Shown here piece after piece: positions 7,087 to 15,072 of a DNA stretch of 22,170 bases. The first letter of the stretch is position 1, and each line of letters begins with the position of its first letter. Origin of the DNA: JANYJJ01 sp038241115 (lineage in GTDB: Bacteria; Pseudomonadota; Gammaproteobacteria; Burkholderiales; Burkholderiaceae_C). The position numbers and the translations under genes are program-made. The stretch is taken from the NCBI GenBank assembly GCA_038241115.1, contig JBBRGA010000047.1, positions 1 through 22,170 on the forward strand. Reading direction: 5' to 3'. The notes beneath the pieces were generated by a model. The model was not told where the DNA came from, did not search any database, and was given only the letters and a program-made list of their open reading frames with translations.

Positions 7087-8139
7087 ATGAGTTTGGCGAC
7101 CCGTTGCACTGCTTGCGGCACGATATTTCGGGTCGTGCAAGATCAATTGAAAGTTTCTGAAGGCTGGGTACGTTGCGGACGCTGCGATGCAGTGTTCAAC
7201 GCAATGGAAGGCCTGTTCGACTTGCAGCGCGATGTGCCCCCCGCGTGGCCTGCCGCGCTGCAGTCGGCAGCGCACGAGCCATCGGCTCACCCGCTCAGAA
7301 ACGATGACGCGCTAGCACGCACGCCGGCGCAAATGTTTGAAGCCAATCAGGAACACGATCATCCATCTGAATCGGCCCGTAGTGGCGAATTTTCCGGGTT
7401 CGCCGAGCCTGCAGGCACTGCGCTGGAAAGCGGCGAGCGCTACATGGAATTTGAACCGGCTCAAGCGCCTTCATCAGCTCGGGAGCCAACCGAACCTCGG
7501 CTGAGCGAGTTGCAGTCCAGCGACTCGGTACTTTCAGTGACCCCGGGTGAACCTGAAACGCTTCTGCCAGTCACGCAAGGCACAGTGTTCACAGACTTCT
7601 TGGCGTCAGAGCAAAACTCGGCGTCGCCCGATTTCATTCGACATTCCGACGAAGCGCGACGCCGGAAACGTTCGGGAACGCGCATCGTTCTGGCGGTCAC
7701 TGCGACGCTCGCGCTGTTGGTGCTGGGCATGCAATTGACGTACCAATTTCGAGACAGCATCGCTGCGCATTGGCCGCAAAGCAAGCCTGCCTTGGTGAGC
7801 GCATGCGCCTGGGTACCGTGCCAAGTCAGCCTGCCGCGCCGCATCGATGACCTGGCTGTAGAGAACACCGCGCTTGCGCACACGATTCCCGGCTCTGACG
7901 CGTTCAAATTGTCGGTGAGCCTGCGAAATCGGGGCAGTCTGACGGTGGCGTTGCCTTCCGTCGATTTGAGTTTGACCGACGCTGCGGGTCAATTGGTGGC
8001 GCGCCGCGCTCTGTCGCCGAGCGACTTTCAGGCCGGTTCATCTGGCTTGAGTGCGGGCTCCGACACGACACTCAGCTTGATGCTGGCGGCAGGTGACAAC
8101 AAGGTCACTGGTTACACGGTGGAACTGTTTTATCCCTGA
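7087..8139 (+). CDS. Zinc-ribbon and DUF3426 membrane protein
   Basis: Function unknown. From ATG 7087 the protein has 350 aa. The N-terminus is an MJ0042-type zinc ribbon with Cys7, Cys10, Cys30 and Cys33. A long low-complexity acidic/Pro/Ser region follows (about 50-190), then a basic stop-transfer RRRKRSGTR, one membrane helix (about 199-218) and a C-terminal beta-rich DUF3426-type domain (about 228-350) with Cys240 and Cys245. The topology suggests zinc ribbon in the cytosol and DUF3426 in the periplasm. It lies downstream of prmA with a 46-bp gap, the usual place for this family in Burkholderiales. An ATG at 7063 would add 8 residues; I prefer 7087 because the zinc ribbon normally starts within a few residues of the N-terminus. 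Confidence 0.85.
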   Translation: MSLATRCTACGTIFRVVQDQLKVSEGWVRCGRCDAVFNAMEGLFDLQRDVPPAWPAALQSAAHEPSAHPLRNDDALARTPAQMFEANQEHDHPSESARSGEFSGFAEPAGTALESGERYMEFEPAQAPSSAREPTEPRLSELQSSDSVLSVTPGEPETLLPVTQGTVFTDFLASEQNSASPDFIRHSDEARRRKRSGTRIVLAVTATLALLVLGMQLTYQFRDSIAAHWPQSKPALVSACAWVPCQVSLPRRIDDLAVENTALAHTIPGSDAFKLSVSLRNRGSLTVALPSVDLSLTDAAGQLVARRALSPSDFQAGSSGLSAGSDTTLSLMLAAGDNKVTGYTVELFYP

Positions 8140-8178
8140 GCGCGGCTGCCAAATCAGCGAGAGCGGCTCAGCCCGCGC
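8140..8178 (+). terminator. Possible weak terminator hairpin after the DUF3426 gene
   Basis: GCGCGGCTG (8140-8148), just after the stop, pairs with CAGCCCGCGC (8169-8178) with one bulged C and a 20-nt loop. The T-rich stretch starts about 9 nt further downstream, so intrinsic termination would be imperfect. Confidence 0.3.
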
Positions 8179-8216
8179 GCCAACCTGTTATTTCTTTCCT
8201 TTTCAATCGTCTATTT

Positions 8217-8220
8217 GGAG
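8217..8220 (+). promoter_or_regulatory. Ribosome binding site of the PfkB-family kinase
   Basis: GGAG lies 5 nt before the ATG at 8226 and supports that start. Confidence 0.7.
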
Positions 8221-8225
8221 CGCTC

Positions 8226-9131
8226 ATGTCGGCACTGATTTGCGGGTCCCTCGCGTTTGACACGATCACAGTGTTTCCTGGTCGGTTCAGAGAGCAGATC
8301 TTGCCCGAGCAACTGCACATTTTGAATGTGTCTTTTTTTGTGCCGACGCTGCGCCGTGAGTACGGAGGCTGTGCCGGCAACATTGCTTACAACCTTAATT
8401 TACTGGGTGGATCGGCGGTGGTGATGGCCGCACTCGGCAACGATGGAGCGGACTATTTGGCCCGGTTGGAATCGTGGGGTTGCAGCACCGCGCAAATTCG
8501 CACGGTCGCAGACAGCTACACCGCGCAGGCATTCATCATCACCGACACCGACAACAATCAAATCACGGCATTCCACCCCGGTGCCATGAGCGAGGCGCAT
8601 CTCACAGCGGTTCCTGCCTCGAGCGAGTTGAAGGTTGCCATCATCGCGCCTGACGGCCGCGACGCCATGATTCAACACGCAGCGCAGTTGTCAGCAGCTG
8701 GCATTCCATTCGTGTTCGATCCGGGACAGGGCTTGCCGATGTTCAACGGTGACGAACTCAATCACTTCGTATCGCAGGCCACGTGGGTCACGGTCAACGA
8801 CTACGAAGCCCGCATGCTCAGCGAACGGACGGGCAAAAGCTTGCAGGAGTTGTCTCGGTCACATCTGAAAGGCGTCATCGTGACGCTGGCAGCCGACGGC
8901 TGCGAGGTATGGGAACAAGGCGTGCGCACCCACGTGCCGGGCGTGAAAGCCAGCGAAATTGCAGATCCCACCGGCTGCGGTGACGCTTTTCGAGGCGCGC
9001 TGCTGTACGGTTTAGAGCGGGGTTGGTCACTGGAGCGCTGCGTGAGACTGGGCAACCGTTTGGGCGCCATCAAAATTGCCAGCCGAGGCGGGCAAAACCA
9101 CCATCTCGACAAAACAGCCCTGGGTTTGTGA
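8226..9131 (+). CDS. PfkB-family carbohydrate/nucleoside kinase
   Basis: A 301-aa ribokinase-fold enzyme that transfers a phosphate from ATP to a sugar or nucleoside hydroxyl. It starts MSALICGSLAFDTI, a usual first strand with the substrate-binding Asp. PfkB signature 1 is GGCAGNIAYNLNLLGG (47-62) with ALGNDGADY after it. Signature 2 is ADPTGCGDAFRGALLYGL (246-263) with the catalytic base Asp253 and the anion hole GCGD. The Gly-Cys in DPTGCGD replaces the common Gly-Ala. Annotated relatives are often called adenosine kinase or ribokinase-like; the substrate cannot be read from sequence. It ends the + strand block, with a terminator about 150 bp downstream, and appears to be its own unit. Confidence 0.9.
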   Translation: MSALICGSLAFDTITVFPGRFREQILPEQLHILNVSFFVPTLRREYGGCAGNIAYNLNLLGGSAVVMAALGNDGADYLARLESWGCSTAQIRTVADSYTAQAFIITDTDNNQITAFHPGAMSEAHLTAVPASSELKVAIIAPDGRDAMIQHAAQLSAAGIPFVFDPGQGLPMFNGDELNHFVSQATWVTVNDYEARMLSERTGKSLQELSRSHLKGVIVTLAADGCEVWEQGVRTHVPGVKASEIADPTGCGDAFRGALLYGLERGWSLERCVRLGNRLGAIKIASRGGQNHHLDKTALGL

Positions 9132-9278
9132 GCCAGCGCTTGCAGGCGGACATAGCGTTCAGAAATTGGAGCGCGGTTGCGCATGCAGCAGCCGTTAAGA
9201 AAAACTCAACGACAGCGACAACCGGCCCAATCTGAAGAAGACACTAAAAGCTGCATTTTCCGGATGAGGCGAACATAA

Positions 9279-9304
9279 AAAAACCCAGCCATGGCTGGGT
9301 TTTT
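9279..9304. terminator. Bidirectional intrinsic terminator between convergent genes
   Basis: The perfect palindrome AAAACCCAGCCATGGCTGGG with its following TTTT is flanked by A-run and T-run, so it can terminate transcription on both strands. It lies between the PfkB-family kinase (+, stop 9131) and the histone H1-like gene (-, stop 9394). Confidence 0.92.
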
Positions 9305-9393
9305 CATTGAGGCTCGAGACGGGTTCAGCAACAAAAATAACGTTGTGAGCTTCCGTCAGGCAACGACGCGTTGGCACCGTTGTTCCCCCATGC

Positions 9394-9945
9394 TCAGGGC
9401 TTGCCGCCCGTCGGAAATGGCCACGCAGCTTGTGGGCTCAGCGCTGTCTTTGGTGCTGGAGCCACTGGCTTCGCTACCGCTGGCTTTGCAGCCACAGGCT
9501 TGGGCGCAGCGGGTTTGGCCGCTGCTTTCGGGGCTGGCTTTGCAGCTGGTTTAGCGGCGGCGGCAGGAGCAGGAGGTGCCTTTTTAGCGGCTGCTTTCTT
9601 TGCCGGCGCTTTCTTTGCAGCGGCCTTTTTAGCAGGGGCCTTTTTGGCAGGAGCTGCCTTCTTCGCAGGAGCAGCTTTCTTCGCGGGAGCAGCTTTCTTG
9701 GCTGGAGCAGCCTTCTTGGCTGGAGCGGCTTTCTTCGCTGGAGCTGCTTTCTTCGCTGCCGCTTTCGGTGCTGCTTTTTTCGCCGGAGCCGCTTTCTTAG
9801 CGGGCGCTGCCTTCTTGGCTGCCACTGTCTTCACTGGTGCCTTTTTAGCAGGCGCTGCCTTCTTTGCAGGAGCAGCTTTTTTCGCAGCGACTTTTTTCAT
9901 CGGTACAGATTTCTTGGCCGCAGGGGCCTTTTTCGCAGTTGCCAT
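9394..9945 (-). CDS. Histone H1-like lysine/alanine-rich DNA-binding protein
   Basis: A 183-aa very basic protein, almost entirely Lys, Ala and Pro. It starts MATAKKAPAAKKSVPMKK, carries repeats of KKAAPA (about residues 19-123), then an Ala/Pro/Lys tail with AKPAAKP-type units, and ends AWPFPTGGKP. It resembles bacterial histone H1-like proteins and the C-terminal tail of AlgP, thought to bind DNA without sequence specificity and compact the nucleoid. The start has an excellent Shine-Dalgarno. Its place after nrdA-nrdB is common in Comamonadaceae and may tie it to replication, though a 336-bp gap suggests its own promoter. The antisense frame is also open for 228 codons, a by-product of the composition. 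Confidence 0.9.
   Translation of the reverse strand: MATAKKAPAAKKSVPMKKVAAKKAAPAKKAAPAKKAPVKTVAAKKAAPAKKAAPAKKAAPKAAAKKAAPAKKAAPAKKAAPAKKAAPAKKAAPAKKAAPAKKAPAKKAAAKKAPAKKAAAKKAPPAPAAAAKPAAKPAPKAAAKPAAPKPVAAKPAVAKPVAPAPKTALSPQAAWPFPTGGKP
9577..9891 (-). repeat. 18-bp coding repeats for KKAAPA in the histone-like gene
   Basis: Tandem, partly degenerate 18-bp units code for KKAAPA, with shorter KKAPA and KKAAA variants at the 3' side of the block. Synonymous changes between units show an older array. Copy number is likely to vary between strains without loss of frame. Confidence 0.85.
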
Positions 9946-9952
9946 AACACTT

Positions 9953-9958
9953 CTCCTT
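9953..9958 (-). promoter_or_regulatory. Ribosome binding site of the histone H1-like gene
   Basis: AAGGAG on the - strand, 7 nt before the ATG at 9945. It is among the strongest in the window and fits high expression. Confidence 0.9.
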
Positions 9959-10090
9959 GATCAAGTTGAAAAAGAACTGACTGGCTTTGAACTAGCTCGC
10001 TGCCCGCCAGCTATTCACAATCCTCAGAGCCCCAAGTTGGCCGCTGCGGTACGGTGAATTCGGTGTCGCCTCGTGCGCAATTTTTTAAGT

Positions 10091-10141
10091 CTGGGTGCCG
10101 ATCTATTTCGATATCTTTGATCGCCTTGCACCCAGCTTTTT
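10091..10141 (+). terminator. Orphan + strand terminator-like hairpin
   Basis: CTGGGTGC-CGATC (10091-10103) pairs with GATCG (10119-10123) and GCACCCAG (10128-10135), with a 4-nt bulge and a 15-nt loop. On the + strand C-TTTTT follows (10136-10141), as in an intrinsic terminator. On the - strand the hairpin is followed by an A-rich run, so it does not look like a terminator for nrdB. No + strand gene precedes it. Confidence 0.6.
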
Positions 10142-10281
10142 ATGCTTCACGTTGCGCTAATCTTGACCTATCGCTTTCACTTCACTGGTCTCAAATCTCT
10201 TGTGATGAATTTCCTCATCTGAATCTTTGACGCTGAATCGCTGCTTTTGCAGTCTTTAATCTTTGGTCACCAGCGCGGTGA

Positions 10282-11592
10282 TCAGTCCCAGGACAACGCC
10301 CCACCAGACTGATATTCGGTCACTCGAACTTCAAAGAAATTACTTTCTTTCTTCAGGTCGATCATTTCACTCATCCATGGGAATGGATTTTCTTCATTCG
10401 GGAACAATTCCGCCAAACCGATCTGCGTGGCGCGGCGGTTCGCGATGTAGCGCAAATAGCCCTTGAACATCGATGCGTTCATGCCCAGCACGCCACGCGG
10501 CATGGTGTCTTCGGCATATCGATATTCCAGCTCGACAGCTTTCATGAACAAGGCATTGATCTCAGCCTTGAATTCAGGTGTCCAGAGATTGGGATTCTCT
10601 AACTTGATCTGGTTGATGAGGTCAATGCCAAAATTACAGTGCATAGACTCGTCACGCAAGATGTATTGGTATTGCGTCGATGCGCCGGTCATTTTGTTTT
10701 GACGGCCCAGCGCCAAAATCTGCGTGAAACCGACGTAGAAGAACAAACCTTCCATCAAACACGCAAATACGATCAACGACTTTAAAAGGACACGGTCATT
10801 CTCCAGGGTGCCCGTATTGAAGTGCGGATCCATGATCGCGCTGATGAACGGGATCAAGAACTCGTCTTTATCGCGTATCGATTGAACCTCGTTGTAAGCG
10901 TTGAAAATTTCGCTTTCTTCCAAGCCCAGCGACTCCACGATGTACTGGTACGCGTGGGTGTGAATTGCCTCTTCAAATGCTTGGCGCAGCAAGAATTGAC
11001 GGCACTCCGGTGCGGTAATGTGGCGGTAAGTGCCCAACACGATATTGTTGGCAGCCAGAGAATCGGCGGTGACGAAAAACCCCAAGTTGCGTTTGATAAT
11101 CCGACGCTCGTCTTCGGTCAAACCGTTGGGATCTTTCCAGGTCGCGATATCGCGCGACATGTTGACTTCTTGCGGCATCCAATGATTTGCACAAGTGGCC
11201 AGATATTTTTCCCAAGCCCACTTGTATTTAAACGGAACCAGCTGATTGACGTCAGTGCGGCCGTTGATGATGCGTTTGTCGGCCGCATTGACGCGTCGTG
11301 CTACGGGCGCTGGGTTTGGTGCGGTGTTGGACGCCGTGCTTGATGCTGGCGATGCCGTCGCTGTTGACGTCACCGCAGATATTGACACCGCTGATATTGG
11401 CACCGCGACCGCTTCAGAAGCCTGTCTGGCGGTTGCTGCCGTTTTCAACGGAATACCCATGTCGGCCATGACCGCAGCCAAAGCGGGTGACGACTGTGCA
11501 GCTCGCGAATGGCTCAAATGAGATGCCACTGCATTTGCAATGCTGGATGCGGGTGGTTTTGCGGATTTAACTTCGTCTTCCCAGGTCAACAT
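10282..11592 (-). CDS. nrdB: Ribonucleotide reductase class I, beta (R2) subunit
   Basis: Holds the metal cofactor and radical for reduction of ribonucleotides to deoxyribonucleotides with NrdA. The 436 aa include an Ala/Ser/Thr-rich N-terminal extension (about 10-100), then the R2 fold. Metal ligands line up with E. coli spacing in the first half: Asp177, Glu208, His211 (QAFEEAIHTHAYQYI), Glu281 (LMEGLFF), Glu315 and His318 (RDESMH). The radical-site residue four after His211 is Tyr215, so a tyrosyl-radical enzyme is expected rather than the Phe-type R2c. The C-terminal tail GGALSWD is the piece that docks on NrdA. The start MLTWEDE is typical of betaproteobacterial NrdB; its Shine-Dalgarno is weak. 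nrdA lies 236 bp upstream on the same strand. Confidence 0.96.
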   Translation of the reverse strand: MLTWEDEVKSAKPPASSIANAVASHLSHSRAAQSSPALAAVMADMGIPLKTAATARQASEAVAVPISAVSISAVTSTATASPASSTASNTAPNPAPVARRVNAADKRIINGRTDVNQLVPFKYKWAWEKYLATCANHWMPQEVNMSRDIATWKDPNGLTEDERRIIKRNLGFFVTADSLAANNIVLGTYRHITAPECRQFLLRQAFEEAIHTHAYQYIVESLGLEESEIFNAYNEVQSIRDKDEFLIPFISAIMDPHFNTGTLENDRVLLKSLIVFACLMEGLFFYVGFTQILALGRQNKMTGASTQYQYILRDESMHCNFGIDLINQIKLENPNLWTPEFKAEINALFMKAVELEYRYAEDTMPRGVLGMNASMFKGYLRYIANRRATQIGLAELFPNEENPFPWMSEMIDLKKESNFFEVRVTEYQSGGALSWD

Positions 11593-11828
11593 ATTTATTT
11601 TCCAGTACTTCTAAATTATCGGAGTGTTGCGTTCAAACACCAAGCAATTCTTGACATCAATACGTCTTCGATGCTGATGTTTGTTGCGCTGTTGCATCGA
11701 GAGAATCTCCATGCGATTCGAAAACCGGTTTCAACTCGCTTGGGCTGCTGTGAATGCGCGGTAAGGACGCAGCGATGGCACGGTCCAAGCGTGCCCTCTG
11801 ACGTGGCCCTGATGAAGCCTTTTCTACC
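11593..11828 (-). other. nrdA-nrdB intercistronic region with hairpin
   Basis: 236 bp without a gene, long for an operon junction. A hairpin GGCACG (11777-11782) / CGTGCC (11790-11795) with a 7-nt loop lies 34-52 nt after the nrdA stop. There is no U-run, so it is not an obvious terminator; it could modulate processing and the NrdA:NrdB ratio. An internal promoter cannot be excluded. Confidence 0.55.
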
Positions 11829-14800
11829 TCACTGACAGGCTTCGCAATCGGGGTTGTCTATGGAACAAAACTTCATGTCGGTCGCAGGCTCGGTGCTGAA
11901 CTCGTTGTGAACAGGCGCGCCCTCTCTTGAACTTGACGTCAGGGTGGCGGTTGAAGCGCCGGCTTGCGCTTTGGCGATCACTGCCGCCGCATCAGATGAA
12001 ACGCCACTCGACACCGCGTTCAGTTGCCCCGCCTTGACAGTTGATTTTTCTGCGTGTGTGGCACCAACGGTGCGCAGGTAGTAAGTAGTTTTCAGGCCAC
12101 GCAACCAAGCGAGTTTGTAGGTTTCGTCAAGTTTTTTGCCTGATGCACCGGCCATGTAAATATTCAGTGACTGACCTTGGTCAATCCACTTCTGGCGACG
12201 CGCGGCGGCTTCCACCAACCACTGTGTTTCAACTTCGAAGGCGGTCGCGTAGAGCGCTTTCAGGTCTTCGGGCACGCGGTCGATGCGGCGCAGCGAGCCG
12301 TCGAAGTGTTTGAGGTCCATGACCATCACGTCATCCCATAGACCGAGCTTTTTCAAGTCACGCACCAAGGCTTCGTTGACGATGGTGAACTCACCGGACA
12401 AATTGGACTTGACTGACAAGTTGCCAAACGACGGTTCGATCGAAGCGCTCACGCCGACAATATTGGAGATAGTGGCAGTGGGGGCGATGGCCACGCAATT
12501 GGAGTTGCGCATACCGTGCTCTTTGATTCGGCCGCGCAGAGCGCTCCAGTCCATGCTGACGCTGCGGTCTACTTCAAGATAAGACAGGACAGAGGAGCCG
12601 TCTTTCGACTGGCCTGCGCCGCGTGCTTCGGCAAGAAGGTCGAGAGAGTCGATCGGCAAGATGCCGCGATCCCAAAGCGAGCCGCGGTAGCTGGAGTAGC
12701 GACCGCGCTCTGCCGCCAATTCGGTTGAAGCCCAGTAGGCGTAATAACAAACCGCTTCCATCGATTGGTCGGCGAATTGCACCGCAGCGTCGGACGCGTA
12801 GGGCATGCGCATTTCGTAAAGCGAGTCCTGAAAACCCATGATGCCCAGACCCACCGGGCGATGACGAAGGTTGGAGTCGCGCGCCTTCTTTACTGCGTAA
12901 TAGTTGATGTCGATCACGTTGTCGAGCATTCGCATCGCTGTCGAAATAGTCTTCTTCAGCTTGGCATGGTCGATCTGACGTACCGGCCCGTTCGCGCTGT
13001 CCACGGTCATCAAGTGATGTGTCAGGTTGACCGAGCCGAGGTTGCACACCGCAATTTCTGTGTCGCTGGTGTTGAGCGTGATCTCGGTGCACAGATTGCT
13101 TGAGTGAACAACGCCGGCATGCTGCTGGGGCGAGCGCACATTGCAGGCATCTTTGAAGGTGATCCAAGGGTGGCCGGTCTCGAACAGCATCGACAACATC
13201 TTGCGCCACAGGTCATTGGCCGGCATGGTTTTAAACAGCTTGATTTCACCGCGCGCGGCCTTGGCTTCATAGGCCGTATAGGCGATCTCGAACTCGCGGC
13301 CGAATTTGTCATGCAGGTCGGGGCAGTTGCTCGGCGAGAACAACGTCCACTCGCCACCTTCCATGACACGGCGCATGAACAGATCGGGAATCCAGTTTGC
13401 GGTGTTCATGTCGTGCGTGCGGCGGCGGTCATCGCCGGTGTTCTTGCGCAGCTCCAAAAACTCCTCAATGTCGAGGTGCCAAGTCTCCAGGTAAGCGCAA
13501 ACCGCGCCCTTGCGCTTGCCGCCTTGGTTCACCGCAACCGCGGTGTCGTTGACGACTTTCAAAAAGGGCACGACACCCTGGCTCTTGCCGTTGGTGCCTT
13601 TGATGTGAGAGCCCAGCGCGCGCACGTTGGTCCAGTCGTTGCCCAGACCACCCGCAAACTTGGACAGCAACGCGTTTTCTTTCAGTGCTTCATAGATGCC
13701 GTCAAGATCGTCAGCCACCGTGGTGAGGTAGCAGCTCGACAGCTGTGAGCGGCGCGTGCCGGCGTTGAACAACGTGGGAGTGCTGCTCATGAAGTCAAAA
13801 GTAGACAGCACTTCATAAAACTCGATGGCGCGCGCTTCGCGGTCGATCTCGCCCAACGCCAGGCCCATGGCCACGCGCATGAAGAAGGCCTGCGGCAGCT
13901 CGATGCGCACTTCGTCGATGTGCAAGAAGTAGCGGTCGAACAGCGTTTGTAAACCGAGGTAGTCAAACTGCAAATCGCGATCCGCTTTGAGCGCCGCGCC
14001 CAAACGCACCAAATCGAACTGCATCATTTTTTCGTCGAGCAACTCAGCCTCGACGCCCTTTTTGACGTAACCCGGAAAGTAGTCGGCATAGCGAGTGTGC
14101 ATTTCGGCGTGCAGCACTTCTTCGCCCAGGATCTCCTTGCGGATGGTGTGAAGCAGCAAGCGCGAAGTGGCTCGGGTGTAGCCAGGGTCTTTCTCGATCA
14201 AGGTGCGAGCCGCCAGGATGGCGGCCTTGTGCACTTCGTCGATGGGTACGCCGTCGTACAGGTTGCGTTTGGTCTCAGCCAAGATGGGCTCAGGCCTGAC
14301 TTCGCTGCCCAGATCGGCGCACGACGAAGCGATCAGACTGCTCAGACGCTCCAAGTCCAAAGGCACGCGTTGGCCGCGGTCGAGCACGGTGAGTACCGCC
14401 TCAGCCGCTGCGGCGGGCTGAACTTGTTTGGAACGCTCTTGCGAGCGGCGCTCTCGATACAGCACGTACGCGCGTGCGACTTCGTGGTGACCACCGCGCA
14501 TCAAACCCAGCTCGACATGGTCTTGCACGTCTTCTATATGAAAGGTGCCGCCACCAGGACGCGAGCGCAGCAAGGCGCGCACGACCGATTCGGTCAAACC
14601 GTCCACCGTCTCGCGCACGCTGGCCGAGGCCGCACCTTGGGTGCCGTGCACCGCCAAAAACGCCTTCATCAAGGCCACCGCAATCTTGCTGGGCTCAAAT
14701 GACACCACCGCGCCGTTGCGACGAATGATTTGGTAGCCCTGATAGGCCGAATTCGTTTGCATCGTGGCCTGCGATGGCGTCGGATTTAACGCAGTGGTGC

Positions 14801-14864
14801 CAGCAACAGAGCCAGCAGTTGCCGCGGCAGTTGAAGAAGAAGATCGGGGGGCTGCTGTCAACAT
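11829..14864 (-). CDS. nrdA: Ribonucleotide reductase class I, alpha (R1) subunit
   Basis: Catalytic subunit reducing ribonucleoside diphosphates. From ATG 14864 it has 1011 aa. After a Ser/Ala/Thr-rich lead (1-40) comes an ATP-cone (about 44-140, YQIIRRNGAVVSFEPSKIAV), then a second, more divergent cone-like segment (about 155-245), as in P. aeruginosa-type NrdA. Next is the barrel with SSCYL (Cys378), NLCTEI (Asn590, Cys592, Glu594), CNLGSVNL (Cys607) and the tyrosine pair in TTYYLRTVG. The C-terminal redox pair is CEACQ (Cys1007, Cys1010). The ATP-cone indicates dATP/ATP control of activity. The frame is open up to a GTG at 15107, but 14864 has a good Shine-Dalgarno and the upstream part lies over the promoter. 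NrdR and DnaA-type sites precede it. Confidence 0.96.
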   Translation of the reverse strand: MLTAAPRSSSSTAAATAGSVAGTTALNPTPSQATMQTNSAYQGYQIIRRNGAVVSFEPSKIAVALMKAFLAVHGTQGAASASVRETVDGLTESVVRALLRSRPGGGTFHIEDVQDHVELGLMRGGHHEVARAYVLYRERRSQERSKQVQPAAAAEAVLTVLDRGQRVPLDLERLSSLIASSCADLGSEVRPEPILAETKRNLYDGVPIDEVHKAAILAARTLIEKDPGYTRATSRLLLHTIRKEILGEEVLHAEMHTRYADYFPGYVKKGVEAELLDEKMMQFDLVRLGAALKADRDLQFDYLGLQTLFDRYFLHIDEVRIELPQAFFMRVAMGLALGEIDREARAIEFYEVLSTFDFMSSTPTLFNAGTRRSQLSSCYLTTVADDLDGIYEALKENALLSKFAGGLGNDWTNVRALGSHIKGTNGKSQGVVPFLKVVNDTAVAVNQGGKRKGAVCAYLETWHLDIEEFLELRKNTGDDRRRTHDMNTANWIPDLFMRRVMEGGEWTLFSPSNCPDLHDKFGREFEIAYTAYEAKAARGEIKLFKTMPANDLWRKMLSMLFETGHPWITFKDACNVRSPQQHAGVVHSSNLCTEITLNTSDTEIAVCNLGSVNLTHHLMTVDSANGPVRQIDHAKLKKTISTAMRMLDNVIDINYYAVKKARDSNLRHRPVGLGIMGFQDSLYEMRMPYASDAAVQFADQSMEAVCYYAYWASTELAAERGRYSSYRGSLWDRGILPIDSLDLLAEARGAGQSKDGSSVLSYLEVDRSVSMDWSALRGRIKEHGMRNSNCVAIAPTATISNIVGVSASIEPSFGNLSVKSNLSGEFTIVNEALVRDLKKLGLWDDVMVMDLKHFDGSLRRIDRVPEDLKALYATAFEVETQWLVEAAARRQKWIDQGQSLNIYMAGASGKKLDETYKLAWLRGLKTTYYLRTVGATHAEKSTVKAGQLNAVSSGVSSDAAAVIAKAQAGASTATLTSSSREGAPVHNEFSTEPATDMKFCSIDNPDCEACQ

Positions 14865-14869
14865 AAAGA

Positions 14870-14874
14870 TCCTT
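14870..14874 (-). promoter_or_regulatory. Ribosome binding site of nrdA
   Basis: AAGGA on the - strand, 5 nt before the ATG at 14864; decides this start over the upstream open frame. Confidence 0.8.
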
Positions 14875-14956
14875 GGGTGGGACTGCCAAATTGCGTCGAA
14901 GTCGGCTTTGCGGGTACCGCAGCACGTGCACCAAACGGGCCTGCAGCGGCTTGAAT

Positions 14957-14965
14957 TGTGGAAAA
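14957..14965 (-). promoter_or_regulatory. DnaA-box-like site 1
   Basis: Reads TTTTCCACA on the - strand and fits the relaxed DnaA box TTWTNCACA fully. It lies in the nrdA leader, downstream of the proposed promoter. Confidence 0.5.
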
Positions 14966-14968
14966 GTC

Positions 14969-14977
14969 TGTGGAAAT
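14969..14977 (-). promoter_or_regulatory. DnaA-box-like site 2
   Basis: Reads ATTTCCACA on the - strand, one mismatch to TTWTNCACA. It starts 12 bp from site 1 in the same orientation. Confidence 0.4.
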
Positions 14978-15011
14978 TCGGTGCACTGAACCGAGAAATC
15001 GCGGGATAGCT

Positions 15012-15020
15012 TGTGGACAG
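15012..15020 (-). promoter_or_regulatory. DnaA-box-like site 3 (weak)
   Basis: Reads CTGTCCACA on the - strand, two mismatches to TTWTNCACA but keeping the CCACA core and orientation of sites 1 and 2. Confidence 0.3.
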
Positions 15021-15072
15021 CTTGGGGGGCTCGTTTTTTGCTTTTGTGCAGCTGGCCGACGTTGGCTCCAGA

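Larger units (their letters stand above)
9946..10281 (-). other. 336-bp gap between nrdB and the histone H1-like gene
   Basis: No credible gene in either strand. It must hold the end of the nrdB transcript and probably the promoter of the histone-like gene, but I cannot assign a good -35/-10 pair on the - strand. It contains a small hairpin immediately after the nrdB stop (TCACC 10267-10271 / GGTGA 10277-10281), a CTGC-TTTT-GCAG hairpin (10241-10252) and the large hairpin at 10091-10135. Confidence 0.6.

Noticed and set aside
9371..9385. Possible sigma-54 promoter, TTGGCACCGTTGTTCC
   Set aside because: The TGGCAC part fits, but the -12 element reads TTCC rather than TTGC, and no + strand gene follows.
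9371..10057. 228-codon + strand ORF opposite the histone H1-like gene, Ala/Phe/Gly-rich and apparently hydrophobic
   Set aside because: It is the complement of Lys/Ala/Pro codon repeats, which avoid stops in this frame. The - strand frame has a strong ribosome site, a family match and a terminator.
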